A stretch of 64,000 nt of DNA from Endomychus coccineus (GCA_958510875.1 OY294069.1:620001-684000); one strand, 5' to 3'. Shown: positions 45,449-57,046, counted from the stretch's first letter. Program-made: numbers and translations. Notes: a model not told the origin generated them from the sequence alone.

Positions 45449-46348
45449 ACTTAAGTTGGGTATTACTACTCTCACAACTGTTACTCACTTGCATTAGGAT
45501 ATTGTTAATTTAAAAGAGGCTCATTTGATTATTTACAAAAATTGATATTGAATTTTTAAATGTAGATTCATAATATCACACAACATTGTTGAATAAATTT
45601 TCCTATGGGAAATTAAACCGAATAAAAAAATATGAAAATTATTTAGAAAAGTTTAAAAACATCAAATCTATAGACATGTGATTGCAACTTTTTTGGATTT
45701 CAATATTTTTTTCACGTTCTGCTTAATTGAATTAGTTAAATAAAATCAATTTCAAATTTTATTAACCTATTTTTTTAATTCTATTGAATTATGGTTGAAT
45801 TCTACAATGCTCATCGTACCAAAATATAACGAAAAAAATAAAAAATATCAAATTTCCGTATTTTCGGTCTTTTGACGAAAATGTTCATATGAAGAGCATG
45901 GATCCGCATATTTTACATGAAAGTACATGGCTTCAGCTACCTTCCCTGAAAATTTTGGAAAAATCGAAGTAGCAGCAGCTGAGTTATGATTTTTTAAAGA
46001 AAAAGTGACATTTTTGAGTTTTTCGAGTTTTTTTGCGCATGCGTCAGCTAAATACGCTAGATATTGTGATTTAATCGGATTCCTGGGAAAATTTCCTATC
46101 AATTTGGACTTTTCCAAATATTATTCGGTCCTAAAAGTTCATTTTTACCGAAGAAATTTGATTTTGAATTTTTTGACGTTAAAATTGCCCAAATTTTTTT
46201 ATTGTCCGATATATCCAAAATTTCATTTCCTATCGACCTGAAATTTCCAGGATCTCATTTTTTCGGTAATGAGAACCTATCCCCAAAATTTGAACAAAAT
46301 CGGAGATGTTGACCCATTGAGCGTTGCTGTTCTGACGTGGAATGACTC
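45449..46348 (-). repeat. Right ~900-bp TIR
   Basis: Inverted partner of 43390-44282. Frames 45848-46117 and 46005-46241 are read from it and are not genes. Confidence 0.88.
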
Positions 46349-46352
46349 ATTC
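46349..46352 (+). repeat. Right 4-bp target duplication
   Basis: ATTC, matching 43386-43389. Confidence 0.7.
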
Positions 46353-48461
46353 ATAAGCATTGTGTTGAAGATTTAAAAACGAAAATGAGGAATATATTGT
46401 TGTGATGCTGAAGGATTGGTTTTAATTAAATTGCTATTTCCTTGTGCTCTAGTTTGAAGATTATGGGGGAGCGGGATTTCATATTTAGTCATTTTGTGAA
46501 TATGTTTGAAATTGCTCTTATGAATACTTGTCTTGCTGTAAGTATGTTAGGATGATGAAATTACTGATTTGGGAAAAACCGTTTTTAATTTTTTTTGCAA
46601 TACAAGAGAAAATAAATTCTACTCCCATTTCGAACTACATTATATTAGAGGAAATACCGTTGTTTGATTTTGACCAATGAAATGGGATGTAACGAAATAT
46701 ATTCCCCGAAAGCAATTCTTAAAAACGATTCGACAATCTTATATCCACGATAGCATATTGACAGGGGAAGGAGAGGTAGCTCAGTCAGGCAAATGACTGG
46801 AACGCGGGTGGTATCATCCTTTACTTCCTGATTTGTTTTATATGTCAACGTTGCAATTCTGCGAATATGCCCAACAGTAGAAGTGGAGAATTTGAAAGTT
46901 TCTAGACATGTAAGAGTTAGGAGATTTAAGTTCTTCTGTCCGGCAATCATCCGAACTCTCGTTAGGGTCGATGCAAATCTCGCCACTATAATTTATCCTC
47001 CCCTTCCATCTTGCACATGTAAATGTACGCCCTGCGCTGTTTAGCACAAGGAGGTTTTATTGCTGGAGAATATGCAACGCTTCGATTACAGTTGCTGAAA
47101 CTGAAATACAATAAATAAGGAATAATGTTAAGCAATTGTACATAGTCACTTGACCATCTCTTCATAGTTGTAGACTATAGTAATTATGACACTGAAACAG
47201 TATTTTGTGAGGCCTTATAATGAGAATATACTCATTGGATAACATCATTCTGTCTCAACCAATTCACTTAGCTATTTACTGATTATTCTTGCATGGAAAC
47301 GTATCTCTCTTCGTTCAATATCAAATTCTAAATTACGTTAATGATTTTCATTGTGAAATAACTTCATGGAGCTGGATAAAAAGGAATTTCGGATTGAATG
47401 GTATCGAAACGAAGGTAAAGACAGAACGAGGGATCGTAGTTAACCTCTCCATGTTATGTCGCAGTGGTGGTTCGAAATGAAGACCAGTGGCTAGGACGGG
47501 CTAAAGAATAGTTAGAATTTGCATCACCCTATCTGCTGATATATAGCTTCGCCTGCTTATCTACGCTGTCCACCCCTAGCGGCCACTGTAGCAAGTGCTA
47601 AAGTTTAATTTATGTCTCGAGCACTGCATTGTCACGTCTTACAGATGACTAGGGTGTCCTCTTCCCTCACATGTTCGACAATTTACTCCACTTTATACAG
47701 CTACTTTACTTTTCCTAACGTGAAATTTACAACTTCCACTTACCAAATCAATACGGTACCAACACGTCCAACTGTGAAGATGTTCGAATGACTTTGAACT
47801 ATGTTCAAACAGTCTATATGTAAAATATCTATAAACAACTGCTGAAGCTGAAGCTGCTGAACTAGAAATAGCATAGAATGGAATAATGTTTATTATTACC
47901 CAACAAGGGTGTTAAACCCATCAATATAATACCATTAAAGTTGACATACACATAAAGGAATATTTATATCTAAAATGTGATGGTGGAAAAATATCATGAT
48001 AACAATTATTAAATTAGTCAATGTTCACGTACACAAGAGTAGAATTTCCCGGGCGCCATTTTTTTTATATTTTGATTCGCAATCAGCGACCTTGGAAATC
48101 CTTTTGTATCTTTCACGATTATCTTGCTATAATTTCGCTGTTTCTTGAATTGATCAAATACAAATTTATAGTGCTCCAATCCAGTGCGGAAAGGCGACAA
48201 AGTGTTTAAAGTCTCATAGTGAACTGAAATTTCCGTTTATATTTTGGTTCGAATGAAATAATTTCATTGTCAATGGGCTTATAATAATTTATGGTCGAAA
48301 AAATTATGATGAATACAAATAGAAAAACTCAAGTTATTATTTATTCATTTACAAAAAATATTCTGATTCCTCATTACCATTACATTTTCCTTAATATATT
48401 TTGATTCGGTTTTATGGCATACTTTCCCGAACTTATATAAAATTGTACATAATTCAGAATA
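46353..48461. other. No gene recognised apart from a tRNA-like motif
   Basis: Frames 46645-46986 and 46838-47047 (minus) and 47289-47480 (plus) show no domain. See 46770-46820 for a possible SINE head. Confidence 0.45.
46770..46820 (+). repeat. Possible tRNA-derived SINE head
   Basis: GAGGTAGCTCAGTCAGGCAA resembles a tRNA A-box/D-arm and GGTGGTATCATCC a badly decayed B-box. Spacing is right but the anticodon and acceptor stems do not close. Confidence 0.3.
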
Positions 48462-49117
48462 GAAACCAATTATTATGAAAGATCTATCCTGGAGATGATT
48501 CACATAAAACGGGACCCCAAATCTGTAAATCATAGGGTAGACACACAAAATCTAAGTCATATTTATACTAATTTGATTAAATAATCTCTTGCAAATTCTT
48601 ACATACGTCTTTATAATTGTTGAAAATGTTTTCAGGAAGAATTCGTAATTCTAATTTTCCAGTACAGGTCTGAAACCGTTCTTAAGTACCTACTCATAAA
48701 TCCTACACATCTGGTTTCGAAAGTAGATACTTGACAAATAACTTCGTTCTTCTCAGTTGTTGTGAGAATACCAATCAATATGCACTCATTTATTTTAATA
48801 ATATTACTGAATAGCGAGTTCTTACTACAAAAAAATTTTTTATACTTTAATACTGACGATACAATTTCGATTATTCGTAGTTCTGTTCGTTTCGACGGCG
48901 TGGGCTCTTTTGATTGAAGTTAAATTGTGCGATTTGGACGCTTGTGTTATAATTAGTTTTAGTAAACCATCTTTTTAGACATATTGAGTCTTCTGATGAT
49001 GGTCGTGAGACCCAAACGTACGTAAAGACGAATATTTAAAACAAAGTGTTAATGTGACCTATTTCCCGAGAATTTTTATTTATAATTCATACTGGGTCAA
49101 GAATCTTATTATTCAGA
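48462..49117 (+). pseudogene. Penelope-A 3' end: GIY-YIG C-terminus, UTR and mutated hammerhead
   Basis: 48462-48584 reads ETNYYERSILEMIHIKRDPK then SVNHRVDTQNLSHIYTNLIK and TAA, the end of the GIY-YIG domain. The downstream UTR and terminal repeat match 39215-39686 to ATTCATACTGGGTCAAGAATCTTATT, which also occurs at the left edge of the 37212 element. It is 5'-truncated, as usual for such copies. Confidence 0.88.
48988..49029 (+). ncRNA. Hammerhead ribozyme, Penelope family A, mutated core
   Basis: All stems match the copy at 39591 (GTCTT/AAGAC, GGTC/GACC, ACG/CGT), but the GAA core reads CAA (GACCCAAAC). Loss of this invariant G should prevent cleavage. Confidence 0.75.
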
Positions 49118-49190
49118 ATAGAGGTTTTAAATTAAACACCCTAGAATGAGTAGAAATTTTTATAGGTGGGTATAAAAACTAACGACAGTA
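49108..49190 (+). pseudogene. Penelope C-terminal scrap
   Basis: CAGAATAGAGGTTTTAAATT and ACACCCTAGAATGAGTAGAA match 23865-23910 (NQSRGFKLNTLELVEI). It follows the family-A end directly, so a second Penelope copy was the neighbour or target. Confidence 0.6.
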
Positions 49191-50404
49191 AAATTATGTA
49201 CTTCAGCATTCTATTCCATGTCTTGATAACACACAATTTTCCCGTAATCCACTTACTTGTACCTGCTTATCAACTCTCCGCATTCAACTTTCCTAATTAA
49301 CGTTTAATACGTTAATAATTTACCAAATTACGCTATTGCAATTATATCAATCCCTGTCATATATTTCACCACACTCAACCTACAAACCCACCTGTTGTTT
49401 TAGCTGTTTGACTATAACTATCTTAAAATCTCCTATTGTAATTGGTACATTTGTGTGAATAATTTTCTAGGAAGATGTGAATAAAAACATGTCGTCAAAC
49501 AGTTCCTTTTGAAGGAAATCAGTATTATTCCTGATTATGGACGGATGATACCGAAAACAAATATACCCGGAACGTTTCAAGAATAACGTAATAAAAACTA
49601 AGCGGAATCAGTTTACTTTGTGAGCAAATATTTAAAATGGATGTTTCGAAAGGCAACCAACCCTATTGTAAATTTGATAGAGACCTAATCTAAACAAACA
49701 TACACACACACACACTGCGAACCTTAAGTCTTACTATTGTAGTATTCTATCTAGAAAGTGAAATTTCCTACGTTATTTTAAAGAATCCAAATTCTTACAA
49801 TAAAAATTTAAATCTGCTTCGAAACATACGTGGCTGGTTACTTCTCTTGTAAGTTCACATGTTTCTTCAACAGCTCAAGCAATCACATAAATTTTCTACT
49901 TTCAAAAAAGTGTAATCTCCTCTCTCATTCATTTCATCCGAAATTACAAGTAAGTGACCCTGAGAAATAATCTTATGCTCTTCATGTTCTGATCTCTGTT
50001 AATTTAGATAACAGAATATCAATTCATTACAGACCAGCGTTGAACTTCTTTTCCCATAACGAAACAAACATTATAATTTCATTTCGGTTATCATATAGCC
50101 TTTTGTGAAGCTCTATAAACAAAATGTTATACCGGAATCATTTACTTATCCAACAAACAGCTTCCTTAAGCTGGTAATATTTATTGTAGAGATTCGATTC
50201 GATAATGAAACTGACTTTTGTGAACCATAATATAAGAATAATAACCATAGCTTTGATAATAACAGTGAAATTGATTAATCAAAAATATTATCATAGACAT
50301 GAGACTTTATTATAAAAATAGTAATATTGAAATCAATTATACAATTACATTGTTGTCTTCAATTCACTAACGACCTTATGTTAATCTACCATTGCTAAAA
50401 CGAC
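49191..50404. other. No gene recognised; (CA)n at 49706-49724
   Basis: AT-rich DNA with a short CA repeat and nothing else assignable. Confidence 0.55.
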
Positions 50405-50479
50405 TAGTAAACTATAAAAGAGTTCACACTGTGAATATGTTATAACATTATTGATAAGAAATAGTCACCCTTATCCACT

Positions 50480-50535
50480 AAAACACTATTAAAGTATTGA
50501 GAACCTTTCGGCTACCAGGTAGTCATCATCAGAGT
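50480..50535 (-). ncRNA. Hammerhead motif, Penelope family B (left arm)
   Basis: Minus strand: TACT, CTGATGA, extra T, GACTAC-CTG-GTAGCC (one A-C mismatch), GAAA, AGGTTCTC. Core complete; stem II weakened. Confidence 0.6.
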
Positions 50536-50683
50536 AAACTAAATTATAAATCAAAATGTGCCTGTTTAAATACTATTTGGGGATAATAATGTAAACAATG
50601 GGTTACATTATTACATTATTATTGTTTACATTATTATCCCCAAATAGTATTTAAACAGGCACATTTTGATTTATAATTTAGTT

Positions 50684-50724
50684 TACTCTGATGATGGCTA
50701 CACGGTACCGAAAGGTACTCAGTA
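50684..50724 (+). ncRNA. Hammerhead motif, Penelope family B (right arm)
   Basis: Stem I TACT (50684-50687) pairs with AGTA (50721-50724); CTGATGA 50688-50694; extra T; stem II GGCTAC-ACG-GTACC (one bulge); GAAA; short stem III AGG-TA-CTC-like; triplet CUC. Consensus B has GGCTAC/GTAGCC. Confidence 0.6.
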
Positions 50725-51129
50725 CTTTAATAGTATTTTCAGTGGGTTATTTCTTATATTATAATAGTGTAAAATGCCTAGATTTATAATCTGACATGGG
50801 TCAATTTGTTACGTTAGTGAAGCTTTATATTAAAGAATACGTGTGGCACTCGGGGACTGCCGCGGTGAAGCTATTGCACAGCATTTTTTCTCAACTTATG
50901 CAATTATAATTATTTATTTTTTTAAATTTATGCAGCATTTTTTTTTCTGTGATATTTTAATTCAAGTTTTTTCTTTGATATTAATTCAAGTTACACTTTT
51001 TGAGCGTAGTGACCGATGAGAAGACAATTTTTTTTCTTTCATTGAATAAATGAGAAGTAAATATTGTTTAAAATATTTTTATTATCTTACAATACATATA
51101 GGTTATTCAGGAATTTGTTATCATTGAAA

Positions 51130-52030
51130 CTATAGGTTTATGGTTACTGAATAACTGAAATAAGAGACATAAGTTTGAGACTTGATATCCTCTAAATATC
51201 TGGAAAATACCGCGTCAATGGTGGTCCCATATTTTGTTGTGGATTCTTGTGGATCATTATTCATTTTCAAATTCAATTTTTCCGGAAGAAAAGTTGTCAA
51301 CTGCTCTGATTTTTCATCAGCGAAGTTGATGTTGAAATCGCCAGCCAAGATAAGTGGAAATTTATTACCATTTGTACCAAGTATTTTCGACCCTTCTTCA
51401 GTGTACTCCAGTAAAGTGCGATGAATAAAATGCTCTACCTCGTCCAATTTTGGATTCGGAGAAATGTAAATTGCTACCATGACTATGTGTAGGCCATTTC
51501 TAAGTTTGCATGAGCACGCACAAATATCTCCAACAAATGAGCGCCTAACATTAACATCGCTAACGTGTGCAATATTTATTTCAATATTCGGAGTCATAAT
51601 ATTAGTTAATTATTATTTTGTTAAATAGCTACCACACCTTCTGGAAGAGTATCTCGTTCGAATTGAACAGTAGAATTGAAATTAGGTATTTCAATCGGAT
51701 TATCATGCGCCATGCAAGTTTCGGTACGAAGTAACACATTTGTTTGTCTCGTAACTGAATCTTGTAAATCGTGTTTGTGACTATTTAGACTTTGGCAATT
51801 GAAAATCATTATTGAAATGCCATTTCTATTACTAATGAAATCTAAGACACTTTGAGCTGTCGTCTGAACACTATTTAAAGGCAGTCTCTTGAATTCTTGC
51901 AACAAAGATGCAGCCGATGCAGCTTGCCTTCGATTATTATAAAACTTGAATGTAGAATTATCGTTTTTTGTCGTGATATACAATTTTTCAATATTAGTCA
52001 CCCGAGAGAGCACAACATAAACGAGTTCCC
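51130..52030 (-). pseudogene. Helentron-type helicase motif VI plus AP-endonuclease-like domain
   Basis: Minus strand begins ELVYVVLSRVTNIEKLYIT, the last helicase motif of Pif1/Helitron helicases. It continues with KFYNNRR, SIMIFNCQSLNSHKHDLQ and TCMAHDNPIEIPNFN (endonuclease/exonuclease/phosphatase fold start), ending at 51621. After a frameshift, 51597-51130 reads VAIYISPNPK, LILAGDFNINFAD (catalytic GDFN), TTIDAVFSRY and SYFSYSV, where the usual catalytic His is absent. Endonuclease fused behind a helicase is the Helentron arrangement. Rep and most helicase parts are missing. Confidence 0.8.
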
Positions 52031-52031
52031 G

Positions 52032-52113
52032 TTATTTTTCGTTACGGAATTTCTTGATTCGGTCGTCGCGCTCAAAGCCCGCGATAAAAGCTATATGCAA
52101 TATATGCAATAGC
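52032..52113. repeat. Direct repeat, copy 1
   Basis: TTATTTTTCGTTACGGAATT, CTTGATTCGGTCG, GCGCTCAAAGCCCGCG, ATAAAAGCTATATGCAATA; recurs at 52399-52470. Confidence 0.85.
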
Positions 52114-52398
52114 TTAATAGAAACAGGTACTCTCAGGTCTCTGCTACGCGCGTCTAACGTATAAACTCTAACTGACGCGTAGCGAGCAACTAGAGGCATA
52201 TGTCAAAATGATTCCGTTCGTAGCTAATTACATAGGACTTCTGGAGTTCATGCAATTATGTTTTTAGATAATTCGAACCTTCTGATTTCGATAGGCCACG
52301 TGAAAATCCCGGAGTCTAAAGCGCTAGAGTGTTGTAACATTCGTATAAAATAGCGAAAGTTCTCACTTTTAGAAACTTCAAATTAATTAGGTCTTACA

Positions 52399-52470
52399 TT
52401 ATTTTTCGTTACGGAATTTCTTGATTCGGTCGCTGCGCTCAAAGCCCGCGATAAAAGCTATATGCAATAG
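52399..52470. repeat. Direct repeat, copy 2
   Basis: Same order of words as 52032-52113 with a CT/TC change in the GGTCG-GCGCTC box; copy 1 has an extra ATATGCAAT. Probably two Helentron subterminal ends. Confidence 0.85.
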
Positions 52471-52475
52471 CCTAA

Positions 52476-54379
52476 AAATTGTACCAATGGAATCTGTTTG
52501 TCTTATCCATTTTAGTTAGCAGAATCTACTCTGCCGTTCAAAAAAATCTGACCGGAAGGGTAAGGGCAGGAACTGTTGAAATCAGAGCGAGATTGTACGA
52601 AATAATATGTAGGTATAGTATAAAAAATCCCAAACAAAGTAATTTGCAATATCTGAAATAAAATAATTATATCGATAATCATTGAAATGCACATGTTCAT
52701 TATAAGGTGTTTTAATCATTAAACCAAACTGTTCAGAATACGCTATAGGGGATTCCACACCAATGACTTTTGCGTTATTCTTTGTCGGCGACACACCGCC
52801 GTCAGAACGAATATATAGTTGTGCAGCACATTACTTGTAATGACGTAGCGTCGTAAAGGGGAAAATCCAGTTGGTCTACTATTCTATGTTACATCTAGTA
52901 TTCGGTAAGAAAATGAAATATAAACAACAAGTAAAAGCAGTAAACGTTATGTAGCTATTGTGGACCACAAGTGGCATTTTTGTTCTTGAATCGTATATCA
53001 TGTTGTCTGTTAACAGCATTTGAATTGCCCAATAATACGACCTTGTTAAAGATTTGTGAGGCATTATAACTGCGATAGTCTCATTACGAACACGTTATGG
53101 TCAGGAAAAGTCTCACAGAACATTGTCAATTTGTGAGGTTTGGGTATATTTTAAAGTTGTCAGCAATAGTTCCATTAGTGTCTAATTGTTGCCTGACGAA
53201 TTCAACCATTCATTCCACATACAAGTACATTTGTAAACGCTGGATATTAAATTAATATATGCCCTCCGACATTGAAAGAGTTTAAAGTGCAGTCATTTGT
53301 CAATGGAGAAATCCAGTTTCGATGAATATCCAGAATATACATAATTCGATATATCTCGCGAGGGAAGAATCGTTTACACGCATTATGGACAATGGCGGAC
53401 AGGTAGACGTGGGCAAAGTGTATGGAACGTTAATGGTGTTGGAATAACGTTGAGGAATTTATATTTATAAGTAATAAATTGTCGGTGCTAGAATATCCAA
53501 ACAGTAACGGGGCTAGTTGTGGAGTTGGGGGGTGGGTGGTGGACTATTACGGGTGGTATAAGGGGATGAGGTAACTTGTAGAACACGTGCGCTCAGGCTG
53601 GACGTTCTACATACGCTACTAGATTAACTATACCAGATCCGGAACAATCTTCTCTAATCCGGTGTTCGATTAAAAAACCGGATGTGTTAGAATTTGCGTC
53701 GGTCCAACTGAAATTTTATGTGTAATTTCCTTCGAATTTTTGAGCCCTCACTTTTTAAAATTAAGTTATCAGAATCAAACTCAATGCATATATTGGTTCT
53801 TAATATTGTTACTATGATTCTATTGACATGAGGCTGACCAATAACTCCAACAAGCAAACAGCATATTGTTGGTCCAACCTGAAACTCATAATGATCCCTC
53901 CTTTTAATTTTCAACGGAAAATAGGAGGGCAAAGTTAAAAGACAGATGGCGCCAAAATTGAATCAAAAATCCCTTGTGACATTTGTCACACCAGATTGAT
54001 ATGTCATTCAGTTCTGAATTCATGAACTAGGATATTATCAGGATGCATGGTTTCGTTACGACTAGCTGTTAGATGAGGCCAAAACTATAGTTGGAATCGA
54101 ATTTCTCATCGTTTCGGACGAATTTATTCTGTAGAATCTGGGAACATTACAGATATGAATTTTAACTTAACCTTTTAGGATTTTTTGTGAGGGTCTGCTC
54201 GGTTTTACTGATGAGTCTTCTACTGCACAGTTTGTAGCTGTCATCTTCAGAGGATGTGACAAAACTGATGTCTATAGTTAAGACTTATAGCCCTGTTAAG
54301 CAGTACTTCAAACTGATGTCTCATCGTAAAAGCGGGTTTGTTAAACAATGATCAACGATAACTAACCTAACAGCCAAAA
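52476..54379. other. No gene recognised
   Basis: The frame 52582-52794 (minus) could belong to the Helentron but has no motif I can name; 53687-53932 (minus) is unassigned. A decayed hammerhead-like CTGAAGATGACAG occurs antisense near 54240. Confidence 0.45.
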
Positions 54380-55015
54380 ACAATTTTTTGCATATTATGT
54401 CGAAACAGTGTGTTCAGGTAGATGTCATTTATGTCTTCAGCCAAGGTCTTCAACCGGTTGGATCACCTGATAATTATCAGAAAGCTTCATAGATTTGGTT
54501 TTTCCTCGAATCTAATCGCTTTCTCTGCCAGCTATTTGAAACATCGTCGCCAGTTTATGGAGGTTGCTGGCTCAAGGTTTGATATCTCTAAGGTGACATA
54601 TGATGTTCCGCAGGGCTCTTTTTGGGCCTTCTACTGTTTATACTTTTCATTTATGATGCTTCTAGAATATTCAAGGTGGAATATCTTATATATGCAGATA
54701 ATATGAATCTTTACTTGCAGATTAGATTATCAAACGCTATTTTGTCACAGGTTCTAAATAGGTTACACTCACGGTACCAATTAAATGGACTTGGAAATCT
54801 CTAAATACACTGTGATTTTATATACCAGAAGCAAGTTGCCACTGTTGTATTCATACAACATTTCTTTGCCACCTTCTGGCCGGAGCATGTAAGATGAACG
54901 ACCTTAGAGTTATCTTTGATTCACAATTGACCTTTAATGCACATATAAAACCAGTAAAAAAATAACGAACACCATAGAGAGTCCTGCTTGCTTACGGTGC
55001 GAAGAAAAAGGCATC
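54380..55015 (+). pseudogene. LINE J3 reverse transcriptase fragment
   Basis: IMSKQCVQVDVIYV runs, after a shift, into FNRLDHLIIIRKLHRFGFSS (motif A context; catalytic Asp region damaged), then YLKHRRQFMEVAGSRFDIS and VTYDVPQGSF (motif B). After another shift it gives LLLFILFIYDASRIF and EYLIYADNMNLYLQI, where YADD has become YADN. The rest (YTRSKLPLLYSYN, FDSQLTFNAHIKP) trails to about 55015. Jockey/CR1 group, distinct from J1 and J2. Confidence 0.85.
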
Positions 55016-55077
55016 TCACAAAATGCACAGCGGGAGATATACAAAGTTTTTGATTTTCTTAAATCAGTTAATTAGAC

Positions 55078-55190
55078 AAAGTGTCCTGATGACGGGCTCA
55101 CGACCGGAACGTTAGTGAATACAACCATTGATTATTTCCAGTGTAGTATTATCTTTATAAAGAATCGGTTGTATTTACATAAGGGATTTT
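55078..55190 (+). repeat. Penelope-like terminal repeat candidate with CTGATGA box
   Basis: CTGATGACGGGCTCACGACC, GGAACGTTAG. The box and a CGG/CCG stem are present but GAAA reads GGAAC and no stem I forms, so only a relic or look-alike. Confidence 0.4.
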
Positions 55191-56204
55191 GTTGTTTTAC
55201 ACGCCTATCGAACAGTTGCAAACATTGAGAACTGTTTGTGTTCAGTTCATCCAGTTTAATTCCTTTCGAATCTCCAACGGAATGGTTTTATGTTTCATTA
55301 CAAGGAGCGGACGGACGAATCGACAAGATATAACAAAGGCAGGCGCGATAGGTGCCTCAAAGTCCGTGCCTGCTTCACAACGAAGCTAAGCTTTGCAAAC
55401 ACTCACACCGAGAGAAGAGGAACGGGAGCTCTAGCCAGCGATGCGGGGAGAAACGAAAGGAAATGTAAAGTAGGCTGGTGGACCTGGGTCCAGCGCTCTG
55501 CTGCCCCGAGGTATTGATCTAGAGAGAAGAGAGGCCTAGCTAGGAGGGTGATGTACGTGTGTATGTACGTATGTGTGTGTATGTGCTCGCAACGCAAAGC
55601 AAAGGATAGCCCTCATAGAGAATAAAGTCTTACCACGGTAAGTAAACCGCGTATGTAACGCTATAACCTTGTCTTTGTAGCGGCGTATTACGCGTTATGA
55701 GAGAATGAGGGGCTCTGGAAGAGGTGAACTCTACAGGGCTGTAGAAACTCGTCAGTCTTCAACGGAATATTGGGAAAGATAAGATGTTACAATAATAACT
55801 TTCAAGCAAGTTTAGTTCTCATTCTCAAAGAAGCATTGAAATGAAAGATGTTCAAGAAAAGTTAAAGATGTCACTGTTTCTATCATATAGGCAATCCTAA
55901 CATTATTTGTTTTCTACTTTGCTTCTGATGGTTGATGTTAGTATAAACTATTACCAATTAGAGTCTATAATTCAATTTTCTGATAAAATATGCTGAAGAT
56001 ACGACAAATAGACATCAAATTACCACTTTAACAGTGATAGATTTTCTGGCAAATTATTCTGAAACAGCGTATATCAAACTCCTTAGTTTCATTTTAAATT
56101 TGACTCAATAATAAGGTTACCAGGAGGAATTACTTCATAAAGCGATACAAGATAATCATCCTTTCTGCATGAGAGCAAGTTTCCATAAAACGTTTTTTCT
56201 TTCT
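55191..56204. other. No gene recognised; GC-richer stretch and GT/GTAT tract
   Basis: 55300-55740 is richer in G+C than the rest and includes GTACGTGTGTATGTACGTAT (about 55553) with GTGTGTGTATGTG following. Overlapping frames on both strands have no recognisable domain. Confidence 0.5.
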
Positions 56205-57046
56205 ATATTTTGTCCACACGAGAGGAAAGCTTTCGAAGAGCATCATGTGAGCCAGCAGTAGAATTTTGGGAGAGGAGATAAGCATTTGAATTTTTCTTGA
56301 AGATTTGGAAGTTATAGGCATAGGTTAAGACCTCATTAGGCAAAGAGTTACACTACTTTGCTGTTCGATAGGAAAAAGAAGTTCGGCAGGTTTCGAGCGT
56401 GACAATGAAGAGGTGACTAACTTGAGCTCGTCTAATCCGCCTATCTGAAATCTCTCCCAGTGGAACAACATACGAGATTTTTGATGAACGCCAGCCATAG
56501 AAATATCTGCAGAAAAGGGTGTAATCGCCCAACTTCCTACTATGTTCTAGAGAGGTCAATAAATTCGTATGTGTGTTATCGTCAATCAGATGAATAGCTC
56601 TTCTGGCTTCATTACACGGTATGAAGTGTACCATAACCTGCAAAGCTGTAAGCGGGACAGGTGATCACTTCCAACAGATTGTTGACATAGAGCAGAAACA
56701 AAGTTGGTCCCAAGACAGATCCCTGTGGAATATCATTATATCAGAGGATACTCCGTTAACCACCAACCACCACATGTAGTGATCTATCTGAGAGAAAACT
56801 TGACAGTAAGCGACAAAGTTGATGCAAGCCATATGAAGGAAGTTTCCCAAGAAAACTTTGGTGCCAGATTCGATCAAATGCCTTGGAGATACCCAATGCT
56901 ACAGCTAGAAATTTCTCATACTTTTCAATAGATTCCTGATGAGTAAGACTATTGTTTGACATCCTTTTAAACCAATGGTAGCCTCCTGGTTTCCTAGTGA
57001 AGTTAACCTCTAATATAGGCTTCACTATACATGATTTCTCTTTCAT
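56205..57046 (-). pseudogene. LINE J2 reverse transcriptase, antisense, internally deleted
   Basis: Minus strand: KFLAVALGISKAFDRIWHQS (motif A, KAFD kept), LSSFLSDRSLHVVV, then a shift to DIPQGSVLGPTLFLLYVNN (motif B) and YSFAGYGTLH where FADD is destroyed. It then jumps to NEARRAIHLIDD, YFYGWRSSKISYVV, RRIRRAQVSHLFIV and the C-terminal end CNSLPNEVLTYAYNFQIF, SHDALRKLSSRVDKI then TAG near 56205. The most complete J2 C-terminus in the window. Confidence 0.88.

Larger units (their letters stand above)
43390..46348 (-). mobile_element. DNA transposon with ~890-bp TIRs (Sola-like?), non-autonomous
   Basis: Ends GAGTCATTCCACGTC and its inverted complement are flanked by ATTC on both sides. Left arm 43390-44282 and right arm about 45449-46348 are inverted throughout. 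A partial transposase lies between on the minus strand. A 4-bp duplication is compatible with several superfamilies (for example Sola or Chapaev); I lean to Sola from the transposase style but cannot prove it. Confidence 0.88.
50410..50775. repeat. Penelope-B palindrome with two hammerhead motifs
   Basis: Antisense B repeat on the left (50410-50598) and sense B repeat on the right (50622-50775) face each other across ~23 bp. The shared inner part includes CCCAAATAGTATTTAAACAG and GCACATTTTGATTTATAATT. The same order appears in the sense copy at 59770-59930, which confirms this as genuine element sequence. Confidence 0.9.
50838..52475 (-). mobile_element. Helentron/Helitron-like remnant
   Basis: Contains a helicase end and endonuclease domain on the minus strand. 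At 50838 GTGTGGCACTCGGGGACTGC and CGCGGTGAAGC looks like a GC-rich terminus. TTGAGCGTAGTGACCGAT at 50999 is the inverse of the GGTCGTCGCGCTCAA box in the repeats at 52032 and 52399. These suggest element termini, but no AT/TT target pair is certain. Confidence 0.6.

Noticed and set aside
54195..54250. CTGATGAGTC (plus) and CTGAAGATGACAG (minus) hammerhead-like boxes
   Set aside because: No GAAA box at the right spacing and no closing stems; at best a decayed Penelope end.
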